NCBI GenBank assembly: GCA_937998045.1
Contig: CALKVG010000296.1
Location: 1 to 14,968 of the forward strand
Origin: an uncultured Myxococcales bacterium
Lineage (GTDB): Bacteria > Myxococcota_A > Polyangia > Polyangiales > Polyangiaceae
Length of the DNA: 14,968 bases
Direction of reading: 5' to 3'
Part shown: in pieces, positions 7,441-14,925 of the stretch
How the letters are laid out: each line of letters starts with the position of its first letter
How positions within the stretch are numbered: the first letter of the stretch is position 1
Notes under the pieces: generated by a model
Databases searched by the model: none
What the model was told of the DNA's origin: nothing
The model's input: the letters and a program-made list of their open reading frames with translations, nothing else
Translations under genes and position numbers: made by a program

Positions 7441-7545
7441 GTCATGATTGTTGAGTTAGCGCCCATTTCTACATTCGTCAAGAACGCACTCTCTCCGGCG
7501 CGCCATTTTTAACGTATGCACGATGAAAACTAATTGGATGTTCGA
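7441..7545. promoter_or_regulatory. AT-richer island, likely divergent promoter region
   Basis: A local drop in GC contains ATTGTTGAG, CCATTTTTAACG and AAAACTAATTGG, unlike the surrounding sequence. On the minus strand TTGACG (RC of 7476-7481) matches five of six -35 positions, but the hexamer 17 bases on (TAACTC) is a poor -10, leaving an fsr promoter tentative. No good plus-strand hexamer pair was found. The call rests mainly on composition and position between divergent genes. Confidence 0.35.
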
Positions 7546-7610
7546 GACGAGCGCCCGCCGAATGCGGTGACGCCAGGCCGCTGGCGACGACGCGCGCAGG
7601 GCGCCTTTTG

Positions 7611-7634
7611 TTCTCGTGTTCTCGTGGCCTCGTG
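7611..7634 (+). repeat. Three-copy 8-base tandem repeat
   Basis: TTCTCGTG occurs twice in direct succession (7611-7618, 7619-7626) and is followed by the near-copy GCCTCGTG (7627-7634). It is non-coding and lies about 340 bases before the lipoprotein gene. It may be a small slippage repeat or repeated protein-binding half-sites. Confidence 0.55.
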
Positions 7635-7960
7635 AGCGACCGATCGGCAACGCAGTCGTGCCCAGATGGCACGCGTGAGGGCCGCTTCACGTGCAGGATA
7701 GTGCATCGGTGGGGCCTCCCTCTCCACGGGGCTCGCGCGGGCGGACGGCTGCGCTCGCGGCTGCTCTCGACGGTCCAACGGTCCTCTTGCCGTTGCCGCC
7801 GCCGCTGCTCTCGCCGTCGCCGTCATCCTTCGCACGCATGTGCTGGCAGAGGATGCACGACACGTTCACGCTCGGCGCAATTGAGCGTCCTCCGTGCGCA
7901 ATTTCGCCGGTCCGCGCTTTGCTTAGGCCCGCGCGCCGACAGAACGGCTCACTCGCTCGG

Positions 7961-7966
7961 GGAGGA
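7961..7966 (+). promoter_or_regulatory. Strong ribosome binding site fixing the lipoprotein start
   Basis: GGAGGA lies 6 bases before ATG 7973, the best Shine-Dalgarno in the window. It decides against the 94-codon longer open frame starting at 7691. Confidence 0.85.
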
Positions 7967-7972
7967 ATTTTG

Positions 7973-9424
7973 ATGAACGCGCAGCTTTCTTCCATCGCCG
8001 CGGCCTTCGCCTGCGGCGCGTTCGTGGCGTGCGGCGGGTCCGGTTCCACGGGCGCGTCCAGCACCACAACGGGGGCACCCGACAGCGGCGCCGCCAACGT
8101 CGACGCGGGCGCCGCGAGCGGTGAAGACGCGTCGTCGGCGCCCGATGGGGACGGCGGCCCTCCGGCGGACCCGGGGGCGCCCAGCAAGACGTACCCGGCC
8201 TTCCCGCCGGACTTCGGCCAGGTGGTCAACAACGGCGGCCACGTCATGAGCCACGCGACCCTCGTGGCGATCACCTGGGACATCGATACCTCCCAGGCCT
8301 CCTTCGACACGTTCGCCGACACGATCGGCCAGACGAACTACTGGAATGCGGCGACCGGCGAGTACGGCGTCGGCCCTGCAGCGTGCGGCGGCGCGAATCA
8401 CGTTCACTTGTCGACCACCGCGCCAATGCAGGTCACCGATCAGGACATCCAGAACATGGTCATTGCCAACGCAGGCGGCATGGCCGCGGTCGCCGACGCC
8501 GGCGGCGGCGCCGTCGCAGAGGCGGGGGCGGCGGCTCCCGCTTGGCCTGCGCCTACGCAAGACACGATCTACGCGTTCTTTCTCGCGCCGGGGACCAGCC
8601 TCCAGATCCAGGCCGGGCCGGGAAGCGGCACGATGGACGCGTGCTCGGCGGGGATCGGCGGTTACCACGATCAAGTGACCGTGGGCGGCGTCACGACGTC
8701 GTACGCGGTCGTGCCGAGTTGCACGTTCCCGGGCGGAAACACCGCCGCTCAGCAGACGACGATGTCGATGAGCCACGAGCTCATCGAGGCGGTCACCGAT
8801 CCGGATCCGCAACAGGCGATGCCCGGCTACATCGGGTTCGACGACGCGCACTTCAGCTTCGACTGGTTCCAAGAGTTCAGCGACGAGGTGGGCGACGCTT
8901 GCGAGCTCTTCAAGCAGTCGTTCTTCGAAGACCAGGAGACGAGCCCCGTTGCGTTCGACTATTGGGTGCAGCGCACGTGGTCGAACAAGGCGGGCCCCGA
9001 AGGTCACGACCCCTGCCAGCCCGCCCCGTCGACGCCGTACTTCAACGTGACGCCGCTGAACCTAGACATGGTGACGCTCACGTTGCCCGCGCAGCTCTCG
9101 AGCAACGGCGCCACCCAGAACATCCAGACGAAGGGCCTGCACATCGCCAGCGGCGCAACGGCGATGCTCGACCTCGGCTTCTACAGCGACGCTCCGACCG
9201 CCGGTCCCTGGACGTTGAGCTACAGCCTCGGCAGTCCGATCTCTCAGAAGAAGCAGACGTACCTGAACGTCGCGCTCGACCGCACGAGCGGTCAAAACGG
9301 CGAGAAGGCGCACGCGTCGATCACCGTCACCTCGCTCGGGTCGCTGAAGGGCGAGCTCCTCGTCTTCCACTCGACGATGAACGGGGTCACGCACTACATG
9401 CCCGTCGTCATCGGGAGCGAGTAG
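7973..9424 (+). CDS. Putative secreted lipoprotein of uncharacterised family with SHELIEAVTDP motif
   Basis: This 483-residue exported protein has an unknown function. Residues 1-20 are a signal peptide ending in FVAC (Cys20), a slightly imperfect lipobox. They are followed by about 50 Gly/Ser/Ala/Asp-rich residues, the usual tether of myxobacterial lipoproteins. The core (about 90-340) resembles a family of uncharacterised exported bacterial proteins: LVAITWD (97-103), a tyrosine-containing NYWNAATGEYGVGP stretch, GGYHD (229-233), SYAVVPSC (243-250), SHELIEAVTDP (267-277), DEVGDAC (304-310) and YWVQRTWSN (330-338). The His268-Glu269-x-x-Glu272 pattern followed by acidic EVGD suggests metal binding, but it is not the canonical HExxH zinc-protease motif, so no catalytic activity is assigned. 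A low-complexity Ala/Gly/Pro insert sits at 168-195. The last 125 residues look like a beta-sandwich domain. It converges with the antiporter operon 12 bases away. Confidence 0.88.
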   Translation: MNAQLSSIAAAFACGAFVACGGSGSTGASSTTTGAPDSGAANVDAGAASGEDASSAPDGDGGPPADPGAPSKTYPAFPPDFGQVVNNGGHVMSHATLVAITWDIDTSQASFDTFADTIGQTNYWNAATGEYGVGPAACGGANHVHLSTTAPMQVTDQDIQNMVIANAGGMAAVADAGGGAVAEAGAAAPAWPAPTQDTIYAFFLAPGTSLQIQAGPGSGTMDACSAGIGGYHDQVTVGGVTTSYAVVPSCTFPGGNTAAQQTTMSMSHELIEAVTDPDPQQAMPGYIGFDDAHFSFDWFQEFSDEVGDACELFKQSFFEDQETSPVAFDYWVQRTWSNKAGPEGHDPCQPAPSTPYFNVTPLNLDMVTLTLPAQLSSNGATQNIQTKGLHIASGATAMLDLGFYSDAPTAGPWTLSYSLGSPISQKKQTYLNVALDRTSGQNGEKAHASITVTSLGSLKGELLVFHSTMNGVTHYMPVVIGSE

Positions 9425-9436
9425 CGGCGATCGTCG

Positions 9437-10807
9437 TCAGCTCTCGAGAGGGGGCGGGCGGATGGACGGAAAGCTCGGCGCTTGCACGCGCGAGGTCTCC
9501 CCCGCGCGGTCGAGCGCCAGCTTGAACAGGACGGGGCCCAGCATCTCGTTGATGGCGACCGTCGCAACCGCCAGCGAGCGAAGGGAGGCGCCGAACCCCG
9601 GGAATTCGCGTGCGATGACGACCGAGAGCCCGATCGTGAGCCCCGCCTGGGAAACCAGCCCCGACCAGCTCCACCTTCGAAGCAGGGGGGGATCGTTCGC
9701 GAGCCTGCCGGCAAGGCGAGCGGCCGCCCACGTCACGGCCAGACGCGAGCCCGCGAGGATGAGCGCCACGGGCCAGAGCTGCCTTAGGAGCGGCACATTC
9801 AGGTCGGCTCCCGCCGTGGCGAAGAAGACGACGTAGACGACCGTGCCTGTCTGCTCGATGTACGAGACGAACTTCCGCCCCTGATTGGACATGTTTCGCA
9901 CGACGAAGCCGGCGACCATGAACGTCAGCAGGGAGTCGAACTGCAGGTAATCGAGAACGGTGCTCACGCCGAAGCCGAGTACGAGGAGCACGACGAGCAT
10001 CTGTCTGTTGACGAGTCGCAGGTAGGCCGCGATGACGAGCCCGAGCGTCGTCCCGAGTGCCACGCTGCCGAAGAGCTCGTGGCCGAGCGCGGCGAACGCC
10101 GTGAGCGAGAAGCTCGCGGACGAATCCATGAACGGGCGGACGCAGCCGAGGATGGTCGTGAGCAGGACGACGACGACCAGGTCCGACGTCATGACGAACG
10201 CCAGAGTGAACGACGTGAGAGGCCCGCTTGCGCGCGTCTGCGACAGAATGCCGAGCGTGGCCGACGGGCTGCGCGAGACGGCGAGAGCCCCCCAGAGCAG
10301 GGCGACTCCGACGAGCGCTCCCACCGGGAGCCCGCGCGTGAAGGGCAGCATCGAATGCATCGCGACGAAGACGCCGCTGAGCACGACGAGGACGCTCACC
10401 GACTGTACCACCATGGCCCAGCCCAGACTGCGCGCCGATCGGCGCATGTCGGCGAAGTCGAGCTCGGCGCCGCCGGCGAGGGCGATGAGCGCGAGCGCGA
10501 GCGTATTGACGGGCGACAGAAGAGTCACCGTGTGCTCGTCGACGAGGCGGAGCATGTGCGGGCCGGCGGCCACGCCGGCGATCAGGTACGCGGTCAGGTG
10601 CGGTAGGCCGAGCGGTTCGATCAGCTCGCTCGTGAGGGTCCCCGCCAGCAGCAGGAAGCCGATGGCCGTGATGGTCCAGAGGCCTCCGTGGACCTCCGGC
10701 ACGGAGCGAGTCACGAAGAACAGCAGCCCCCCGAACGCGGCCAGGAGGGGCGCATGCACGAGGCGTCGCACGATGTCTCGTTTGCCTCCCGTGACCACTC
10801 GACTCAT
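9437..10807 (-). CDS. CPA2-type cation/proton antiporter (second of pair, SD motif)
   Basis: This 456-residue integral membrane protein of the Na+/H+ exchanger domain family (PF00999 type) has about 12 hydrophobic helices. It would exchange a monovalent cation for protons across the inner membrane. A cytoplasmic N-terminus (about 1-18) precedes the first helix. The GGAELDF segment (112-118), the broken-helix motif SPSATLG (180-186) and the ion-binding position MTSDLVVVV (206-214) fit the family. The key position reads Ser208-Asp209 rather than Asn-Asp or Asp-Asp. No TrkA-N/RCK regulatory domain follows, unlike KefB/KefC. The start is ATG 10807, which overlaps the stop of the upstream antiporter as ATGA (10804-10807), indicating translational coupling. 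The same frame stays open to 12511, but the extra part is antisense-like Arg-rich sequence overlapping real genes in other frames. Ion specificity cannot be read from sequence. Confidence 0.92.
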   Translation of the reverse strand: MSRVVTGGKRDIVRRLVHAPLLAAFGGLLFFVTRSVPEVHGGLWTITAIGFLLLAGTLTSELIEPLGLPHLTAYLIAGVAAGPHMLRLVDEHTVTLLSPVNTLALALIALAGGAELDFADMRRSARSLGWAMVVQSVSVLVVLSGVFVAMHSMLPFTRGLPVGALVGVALLWGALAVSRSPSATLGILSQTRASGPLTSFTLAFVMTSDLVVVVLLTTILGCVRPFMDSSASFSLTAFAALGHELFGSVALGTTLGLVIAAYLRLVNRQMLVVLLVLGFGVSTVLDYLQFDSLLTFMVAGFVVRNMSNQGRKFVSYIEQTGTVVYVVFFATAGADLNVPLLRQLWPVALILAGSRLAVTWAAARLAGRLANDPPLLRRWSWSGLVSQAGLTIGLSVVIAREFPGFGASLRSLAVATVAINEMLGPVLFKLALDRAGETSRVQAPSFPSIRPPPLES

Positions 10808-12033
10808 AGGGCGGTTCCCGGGGACGCCGATCCCGCGATGGGGGCGTCGATCTCGCCCGCGGCTTGGAGCGCTCCGCGCAACCGGGCCGGTCCGACGAAC
10901 TCGCCAGCGGTCGCCGTCACGGCGGCGACGACCAGCACCGTGTCCCCGACCAAGCCCGGAAACCGCAGCGCGAACGCGAGCCCGATGCTCATCGCGAGCG
11001 CGCCCGAGGACATGAGGGAAAGCCCGACCAGGGGTCCCGCGCGCCGCGCGGGCCGCGAAACGAGCGCGAGCGTCCATCCCACGACGACCTTCGCGGCGAG
11101 TCGCGCTGCGATGGCCGCCGCCGCAATCCACGGGAGGGCGGAGCTCGCGCGGAAGTCCAGTCGCGCGCCCGCCAGGAGCAGCGCCGGAAGCAGCACCGGT
11201 CGCTCCGTCGGCGCGACCATGGCGCGGAGCTCGCGACGATGCCGCGAGAGCAACGACACGGCGATCCCCATGAAGAAGCTCGCGGTGAGCGTCGACATGG
11301 CCAGGCGCGCGCTCGTTCCGATCGCGATCAGTGAGACGCCGAAGAGCACGGCCCACGTGTCGTCCTGCGGAAGGTCGCTCCGAACGAGCAGCGCGGCGCC
11401 CGCGCCGAGCACCAGGCCGAGAGCTACGGTCAGGGCAGGCCAGTCGCGCAGCGGTACGCGCACGGCGACATTTCGCGTCGGTTCGAGCGCGAAGAGGAAC
11501 GCCACGGCGAGCAGCGGAAAGAGATCGTCGGCGTGCGCGAGCTCGTTCAGGCGGTCGGCGAGCGGCCCGCGCGCGCTGTTCCGCTCGACGATCCAGCGCA
11601 CTGCGTGGCGCGTCGTCTCGGAGCACGCCGCGCCGACGCCGCCCGCCACGAGGATGTGCTCCGAAAAGCTGCCCGGCGCGTGCAAACGGCGCATCGTGAA
11701 CCACGCCGCCGCTGCGACCGCACTGCCTGTCGCGAGCGCGCCGAACGTCCCGAGCGCCAGGCTTCCAGCGCGGACTCGCTTGTCCCCGGCGTAGCCGAAG
11801 TCCATTCCGACGGCGAAGGCCAGCCATCCGAGGGCGACTTGCACCACCGGCTCGAACGCCTCGAGCGTGTCGTGGCCCACCCAATCGAGCACCTGCGGTC
11901 CGAGCACGAAGCCCAGGGCGACGTACTCGACCCCCGACGGCAGCCCCGTGCCGCGAACGGCGCGGCCGGTCACCAGGAAGCTGCCGAGATACGACAGGAC
12001 AAGCAACCCCATCAAAAGCAGAATCGCGTTCAC
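10804..12033 (-). CDS. CPA2-like cation/proton antiporter (first of pair, DD motif)
   Basis: This 409-residue polytopic membrane protein is related to Na+/H+ exchangers and is clearly paralogous in layout to the next gene, though only distantly similar. Visible features are LGFVLGPQVLD (40-50), LGWLAFAVGMDF (68-79), a helix-break region reading ACSETTRHA instead of the usual SPSxT, and ELAHADDLFPLL (164-175) with Asp169-Asp170. Paired Asp at this position resembles electrogenic antiporters such as NapA and NhaA. There is no soluble nucleotide-binding domain; the last 30 or so residues are a soluble tail. The start is GTG 12033, directly after the MscS stop (TAG-GTG), with AGAGGA 8 bases upstream inside the channel gene's end. 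ATG 12012 is a less favoured alternative. The family assignment is somewhat less sure than for its partner because the sequence is divergent. Confidence 0.88.
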   Translation of the reverse strand: MNAILLLMGLLVLSYLGSFLVTGRAVRGTGLPSGVEYVALGFVLGPQVLDWVGHDTLEAFEPVVQVALGWLAFAVGMDFGYAGDKRVRAGSLALGTFGALATGSAVAAAAWFTMRRLHAPGSFSEHILVAGGVGAACSETTRHAVRWIVERNSARGPLADRLNELAHADDLFPLLAVAFLFALEPTRNVAVRVPLRDWPALTVALGLVLGAGAALLVRSDLPQDDTWAVLFGVSLIAIGTSARLAMSTLTASFFMGIAVSLLSRHRRELRAMVAPTERPVLLPALLLAGARLDFRASSALPWIAAAAIAARLAAKVVVGWTLALVSRPARRAGPLVGLSLMSSGALAMSIGLAFALRFPGLVGDTVLVVAAVTATAGEFVGPARLRGALQAAGEIDAPIAGSASPGTAL

Positions 12034-13776
12034 CTAGTGCGTCCTCTGCCGCCCGGAACCGCGTCCCAGCGCGATGCCCTGCTCCTCGATCGCTTGCGCG
12101 ACGGCGTCCGCCAGGCTGGCCGCGCCCTTCCCGTGCTTCGGGACACCGGCCACACGCCACCGCGCACCCTCCGCGTCGAGCGATACGAGATCCACGCGCG
12201 CCCGGTCGCAGGTCGCCACCGCTGCGCCGACGAGGGCCTCCTCCACTTTGGCCGGGCGCTCGTTCGGATCGATGGCGATCTCTATCGTCGTTAGCGCTGC
12301 CCTCCCCACGATGCGGGTCGGGTGCCACAGGCCCAGCAGCTGGGGGACATGCACCTCGCAGCCAACCGAGTCTTCGAGCACGAGCTCGAGCAACGTCACT
12401 TCGCGAACGACGCCGGCTCTCCCGCCCGCCTCGACGAAGTCGCCCGGATGCAGTCGGCGCAAGAACACCGCCGGGAGCCCTGCAGCGGCGCACGCGAGGA
12501 CTGGAGTGCACGCGATCCCGATCGCCGCGAGCGCAACGACGCCGGCGCGCGAGAGGGCGCCGTCATCCGTTCCCGTGATCAGCGGCGCCGCCAGGACGAT
12601 CGAGACGAGCACGATGCCCGCGCGCACGATGACGCTGGTCGGACCCGCCAGGTCGCGCGGGAGCCACGAGACCTGGGTCTCGCCGCGCGCCACGCCGCCG
12701 AAGAAGAGGCCCACGAAGCGCACGGCCACTCCGAGCGCGACGGCGGCGATCGCCGCCACGACGAACAGCGGGAGCGCCGCGCCGATGCGCCCGACGAGCG
12801 CCGACAGCGGCGCGAGGACGAAGCCGGCGAGGCGATCGGTGTAGTCGCGCGTCGCGTCGAAGCGCGAGAGCGCGAAGATGAGCCACGAATACGCCACGGC
12901 GAACTGCGCGATGCGGTGCGCCAGGGCCAGCGCGATCGACACGGCGCCGCGCACGGCCACCGGCCTCACGACCTCGATGCGGCCGAGCTTCAGCGCGGGG
13001 ATGCGGTCGGGGTTTTCGCGTACCCACGCGCGAGCGCGCCCCGAAAGGTCGCTGATGCGCCGGAAGAGCAAGAGCGCGAGGACGCCAGAGAAGACGAGGA
13101 GAGCCAGCGAGAAGACGCGCTGGGAAATGGCGATGCGCCGTCGCTCCGCGCGCAGCGTGTCGTCGATCTTCGAAGCCACCGTCGCCGCGTACACGTGCAG
13201 CGTCGCGTCGCCGCCCGCCGCGGCCGCGTCGTCGTCCGTCAGCGCGATCACCGGCGTCTTCCCGACGAACACGACGGCGCTGCCGGTCGCCTCCTCCACG
13301 CGAGCGCTCACGAGCTCTGGGTCTTCGAGCACCGACTCGAGCGCACGGCTCGCCGTGCGAGCGCGCTCCTGCGGCGACTGTCCGGACCGTCCAGTCTTCA
13401 CCGAGAAGACGACCCTCTCGTGGAGCCGGACGTCGAACGACGCCGGTGTCGCCGACGCGCTTCCGGACGGAGCAGGGGACACCGAGCGCGTCCCGGGCGC
13501 TGCGGCCGCGTGCGGCGTCCACTCCATCGGTGCGGACACCGACGTCGGTGGCTGGGGGTGGGGGGACGACGGCGGCTGCGCAGCCGATGACGCGGCGGAT
13601 GCCTCGGTCGCCTGCGACGCCGATGCCGCAGCGGGCGCGGATTCGCCCCGCGCTGCCGCGCCAGGGAATGTCCACACGATCACGACGAGCGCCGCGGCAA
13701 GGAGCACGGATGCCCGAGCGAAGCGACGGCGCGGACGACGACGAGGCCGTGGTGCGAGCGAGAAGCTGCGCTTCAA
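12034..13776 (-). CDS. MscS-family mechanosensitive ion channel with extra N-terminal periplasmic domain
   Basis: This 580-residue protein is probably a tension-gated channel that releases solutes on hypo-osmotic shock. Residues 1-45 form a strongly basic signal peptide (PRRRPRRRF, then a hydrophobic core). Next come an Ala/Ser/Pro linker (45-112) and a small alpha/beta-looking domain (about 113-212), including FDVRLHERVVFSVKTG and the SPQERARTASRAL helix. A first membrane helix (222-238) and several more (about 275-435) follow. The MscS beta domain is recognisable at about 437-490: LRRLHPGDFVEAGG, then GVVREVTLLELVLED and CEVHVPQLL in place of the usual VPN. A C-terminal alpha/beta domain follows. 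It is larger than E. coli MscS (286) and closer in plan to extended MscS relatives. The start is a TTG 12 bases after the preceding stop; the same frame is closed by that stop, and no ATG precedes the signal peptide. It heads the two antiporters with no intergenic bases. Confidence 0.88.
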   Translation of the reverse strand: MKRSFSLAPRPRRRPRRRFARASVLLAAALVVIVWTFPGAAARGESAPAAASASQATEASAASSAAQPPSSPHPQPPTSVSAPMEWTPHAAAAPGTRSVSPAPSGSASATPASFDVRLHERVVFSVKTGRSGQSPQERARTASRALESVLEDPELVSARVEEATGSAVVFVGKTPVIALTDDDAAAAGGDATLHVYAATVASKIDDTLRAERRRIAISQRVFSLALLVFSGVLALLLFRRISDLSGRARAWVRENPDRIPALKLGRIEVVRPVAVRGAVSIALALAHRIAQFAVAYSWLIFALSRFDATRDYTDRLAGFVLAPLSALVGRIGAALPLFVVAAIAAVALGVAVRFVGLFFGGVARGETQVSWLPRDLAGPTSVIVRAGIVLVSIVLAAPLITGTDDGALSRAGVVALAAIGIACTPVLACAAAGLPAVFLRRLHPGDFVEAGGRAGVVREVTLLELVLEDSVGCEVHVPQLLGLWHPTRIVGRAALTTIEIAIDPNERPAKVEEALVGAAVATCDRARVDLVSLDAEGARWRVAGVPKHGKGAASLADAVAQAIEEQGIALGRGSGRQRTH

Positions 13777-13788
13777 GTACCTAGCAGC

Positions 13789-14925
13789 CTACTCGCCCTC
13801 GAGCGTCAGAAGCCAGCCGTGTGGCTCCCATTCGCCCTGATCCGGATCGAACGCGCGCTCGGTGCTCCCGACGTTCACGCCCACGACGAGGACGTTTGCC
13901 GCCCCGTCGAGCGATTCGATGGTGAGCGACGCGTTGGTGCCCCGGTCGAGCGACGCGACGGGTAGCTCCCCCAAGGAGTGCCCTGCGGAGTCGAGCTTCA
14001 CGACCACCCAGCGCATCCGCGCGTAGTCCTCCCACCGCGCCTCGACGCGAAGCTTCGACCCGCCCGGCGCCCCCTCGCGGCTCACGAGCACGTAGCTCGC
14101 CGCCGTCGGCGCAGTGGGGGCGGCCGCTGCGAGGCGCCGGGCCCCGAACGGCCACGGGATGCGCCAGTCGAACCGCGGCGCCTGCGGAGTGAGGCCGAGC
14201 GCTCGGTCGACGGCAAACCGGACAAAGACGTCGTCGAGCGTCGAACCGGGCCAGAGGGCGTCTTTCAGAGACACGCGCAGGACGTCGAAGCCATTCGGCT
14301 TCCCCGCCCAGCGCGGGGAGGCGGGGGGCGTGCGCGTGGCGGCCAGGGCCCAGAGTCCGGCGATGAGCCCCCCGGGCTCTCGTCCGAACCGCGTGTCGAT
14401 CCAGTCGAAGAACAGCGACGCTCCGCGGTCGAAAGCGCGCGACGTCGGATCGACGATCGCGCGCTCGGGCTGCGCTTGAAACCGCGCGTCGTCGGCCGCG
14501 CCGGCGGAGCATGGGGTGGCCAGGCGGGCGATGGCCTCGGTCTCCGCGCGGGCGCTCCCTTCGTCCGTCGCCGGTGCGGCTCCCCACAGCACCCCGCGGG
14601 CGACCGCCCGCGCGAGCGCGAGATCCAGCGCGCACCCCGACGGTGTCGTGCGATCGACCACACCGAAGCTCGCTCCACGATCGAACCGGGCGCGCGGATC
14701 ACGCCCGGCGAGGCGCGCGTCGCCGCCGCCGTCGACCCCATCGACGAGATACACGGTCCAGCCCACCTCCAGATCGCCCTCCGGTGGAGGGAGCGTGAGT
14801 ACGCCGGTCAGCGCCTCCCAAGCCCGCTGCGCCGCAGCAAGCGCGGCCGCCGCGAAGGACGAAGCCGTCCCCGGCGCGATTCGCATACAAAGGGGATACC
14901 GGAACGAGCACGCCCTGCTCCAGGT
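13789..14925 (-). CDS. Uncharacterised protein, first gene of the channel-antiporter operon (5' end missing)
   Basis: I do not recognise the family by name. The genomic frame is open from 14925 (adapter junction) to TAG at 13789. The leading peptide MYKRQ in that frame is adapter. An internal ATG at 14886 has a TATCCC hexamer 6 bases upstream and could be a leaderless start. The preceding 13 codons are also open, and no signal peptide follows the ATG, so an N-terminal truncation is more likely. The protein is rich in Ala/Arg/Asp and has no membrane helix. Recognisable blocks are YLVDGVDGG, a DPRARFDRGASF stretch, ATDEGSARAETEA (an Asp-Glu-Gly segment), ASLFFDWIDTRFG, KDALWPGSTLDDVFVRFAV and a beta-rich C-terminal third ending VVGVNVG...WEPHGWLLTLEGE. 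This looks like an extracytoplasmic protein of the kind common in Polyangia, possibly degenerate-peptidase-like, but no function is assigned. It ends 12 bases before the mscS-like gene. Confidence 0.78.
   Translation of the reverse strand, partial: TWSRACSFRYPLCMRIAPGTASSFAAAALAAAQRAWEALTGVLTLPPPEGDLEVGWTVYLVDGVDGGGDARLAGRDPRARFDRGASFGVVDRTTPSGCALDLALARAVARGVLWGAAPATDEGSARAETEAIARLATPCSAGAADDARFQAQPERAIVDPTSRAFDRGASLFFDWIDTRFGREPGGLIAGLWALAATRTPPASPRWAGKPNGFDVLRVSLKDALWPGSTLDDVFVRFAVDRALGLTPQAPRFDWRIPWPFGARRLAAAAPTAPTAASYVLVSREGAPGGSKLRVEARWEDYARMRWVVVKLDSAGHSLGELPVASLDRGTNASLTIESLDGAANVLVVGVNVGSTERAFDPDQGEWEPHGWLLTLEGE

Larger units (their letters stand above)
7153..7972. other. 820-base non-coding region between divergent fsr and lipoprotein genes
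   Basis: This is the only long gap in an otherwise packed window. The part next to fsr (7200-7400) holds three GC-rich inverted repeats, 7441-7545 is noticeably richer in A/T, and 7611-7634 has a short tandem repeat. The right end carries a strong ribosome binding site. Open frames inside it (for example 7608-7973 plus and 7530-7835 minus) are Arg/Ser/Ala-rich, lack start signals and look like GC-driven chance frames. It probably holds promoters and leaders for both genes. I see no tRNA, IS end or known riboswitch. Confidence 0.7.

Noticed and set aside
7571..7610. Hairpin CGCCAG/CTGGCG followed by CTTTTG as an intrinsic terminator
   Set aside because: The six-base stem is some 15 bases away from a short T-run, and no plus-strand gene ends upstream of it.
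7691..7972. Longer lipoprotein gene starting at 7691
   Set aside because: The added 94 residues are Pro/Arg-rich and would bury the signal peptide. GGAGGA at 7961-7966 marks ATG 7973.
7608..7973. 121-codon plus-strand frame before the lipoprotein gene
   Set aside because: Long Arg/Ser runs, no ribosome binding site and no recognisable fold. It ends on the lipoprotein start by coincidence of frame.
9437..12511. 1,024-residue protein fusing a large N-terminal region to the second antiporter
   Set aside because: The N-terminal 568 residues are an out-of-frame shadow of the first antiporter and the channel. A coupled ATGA start at 10807 fits the family N-terminus.
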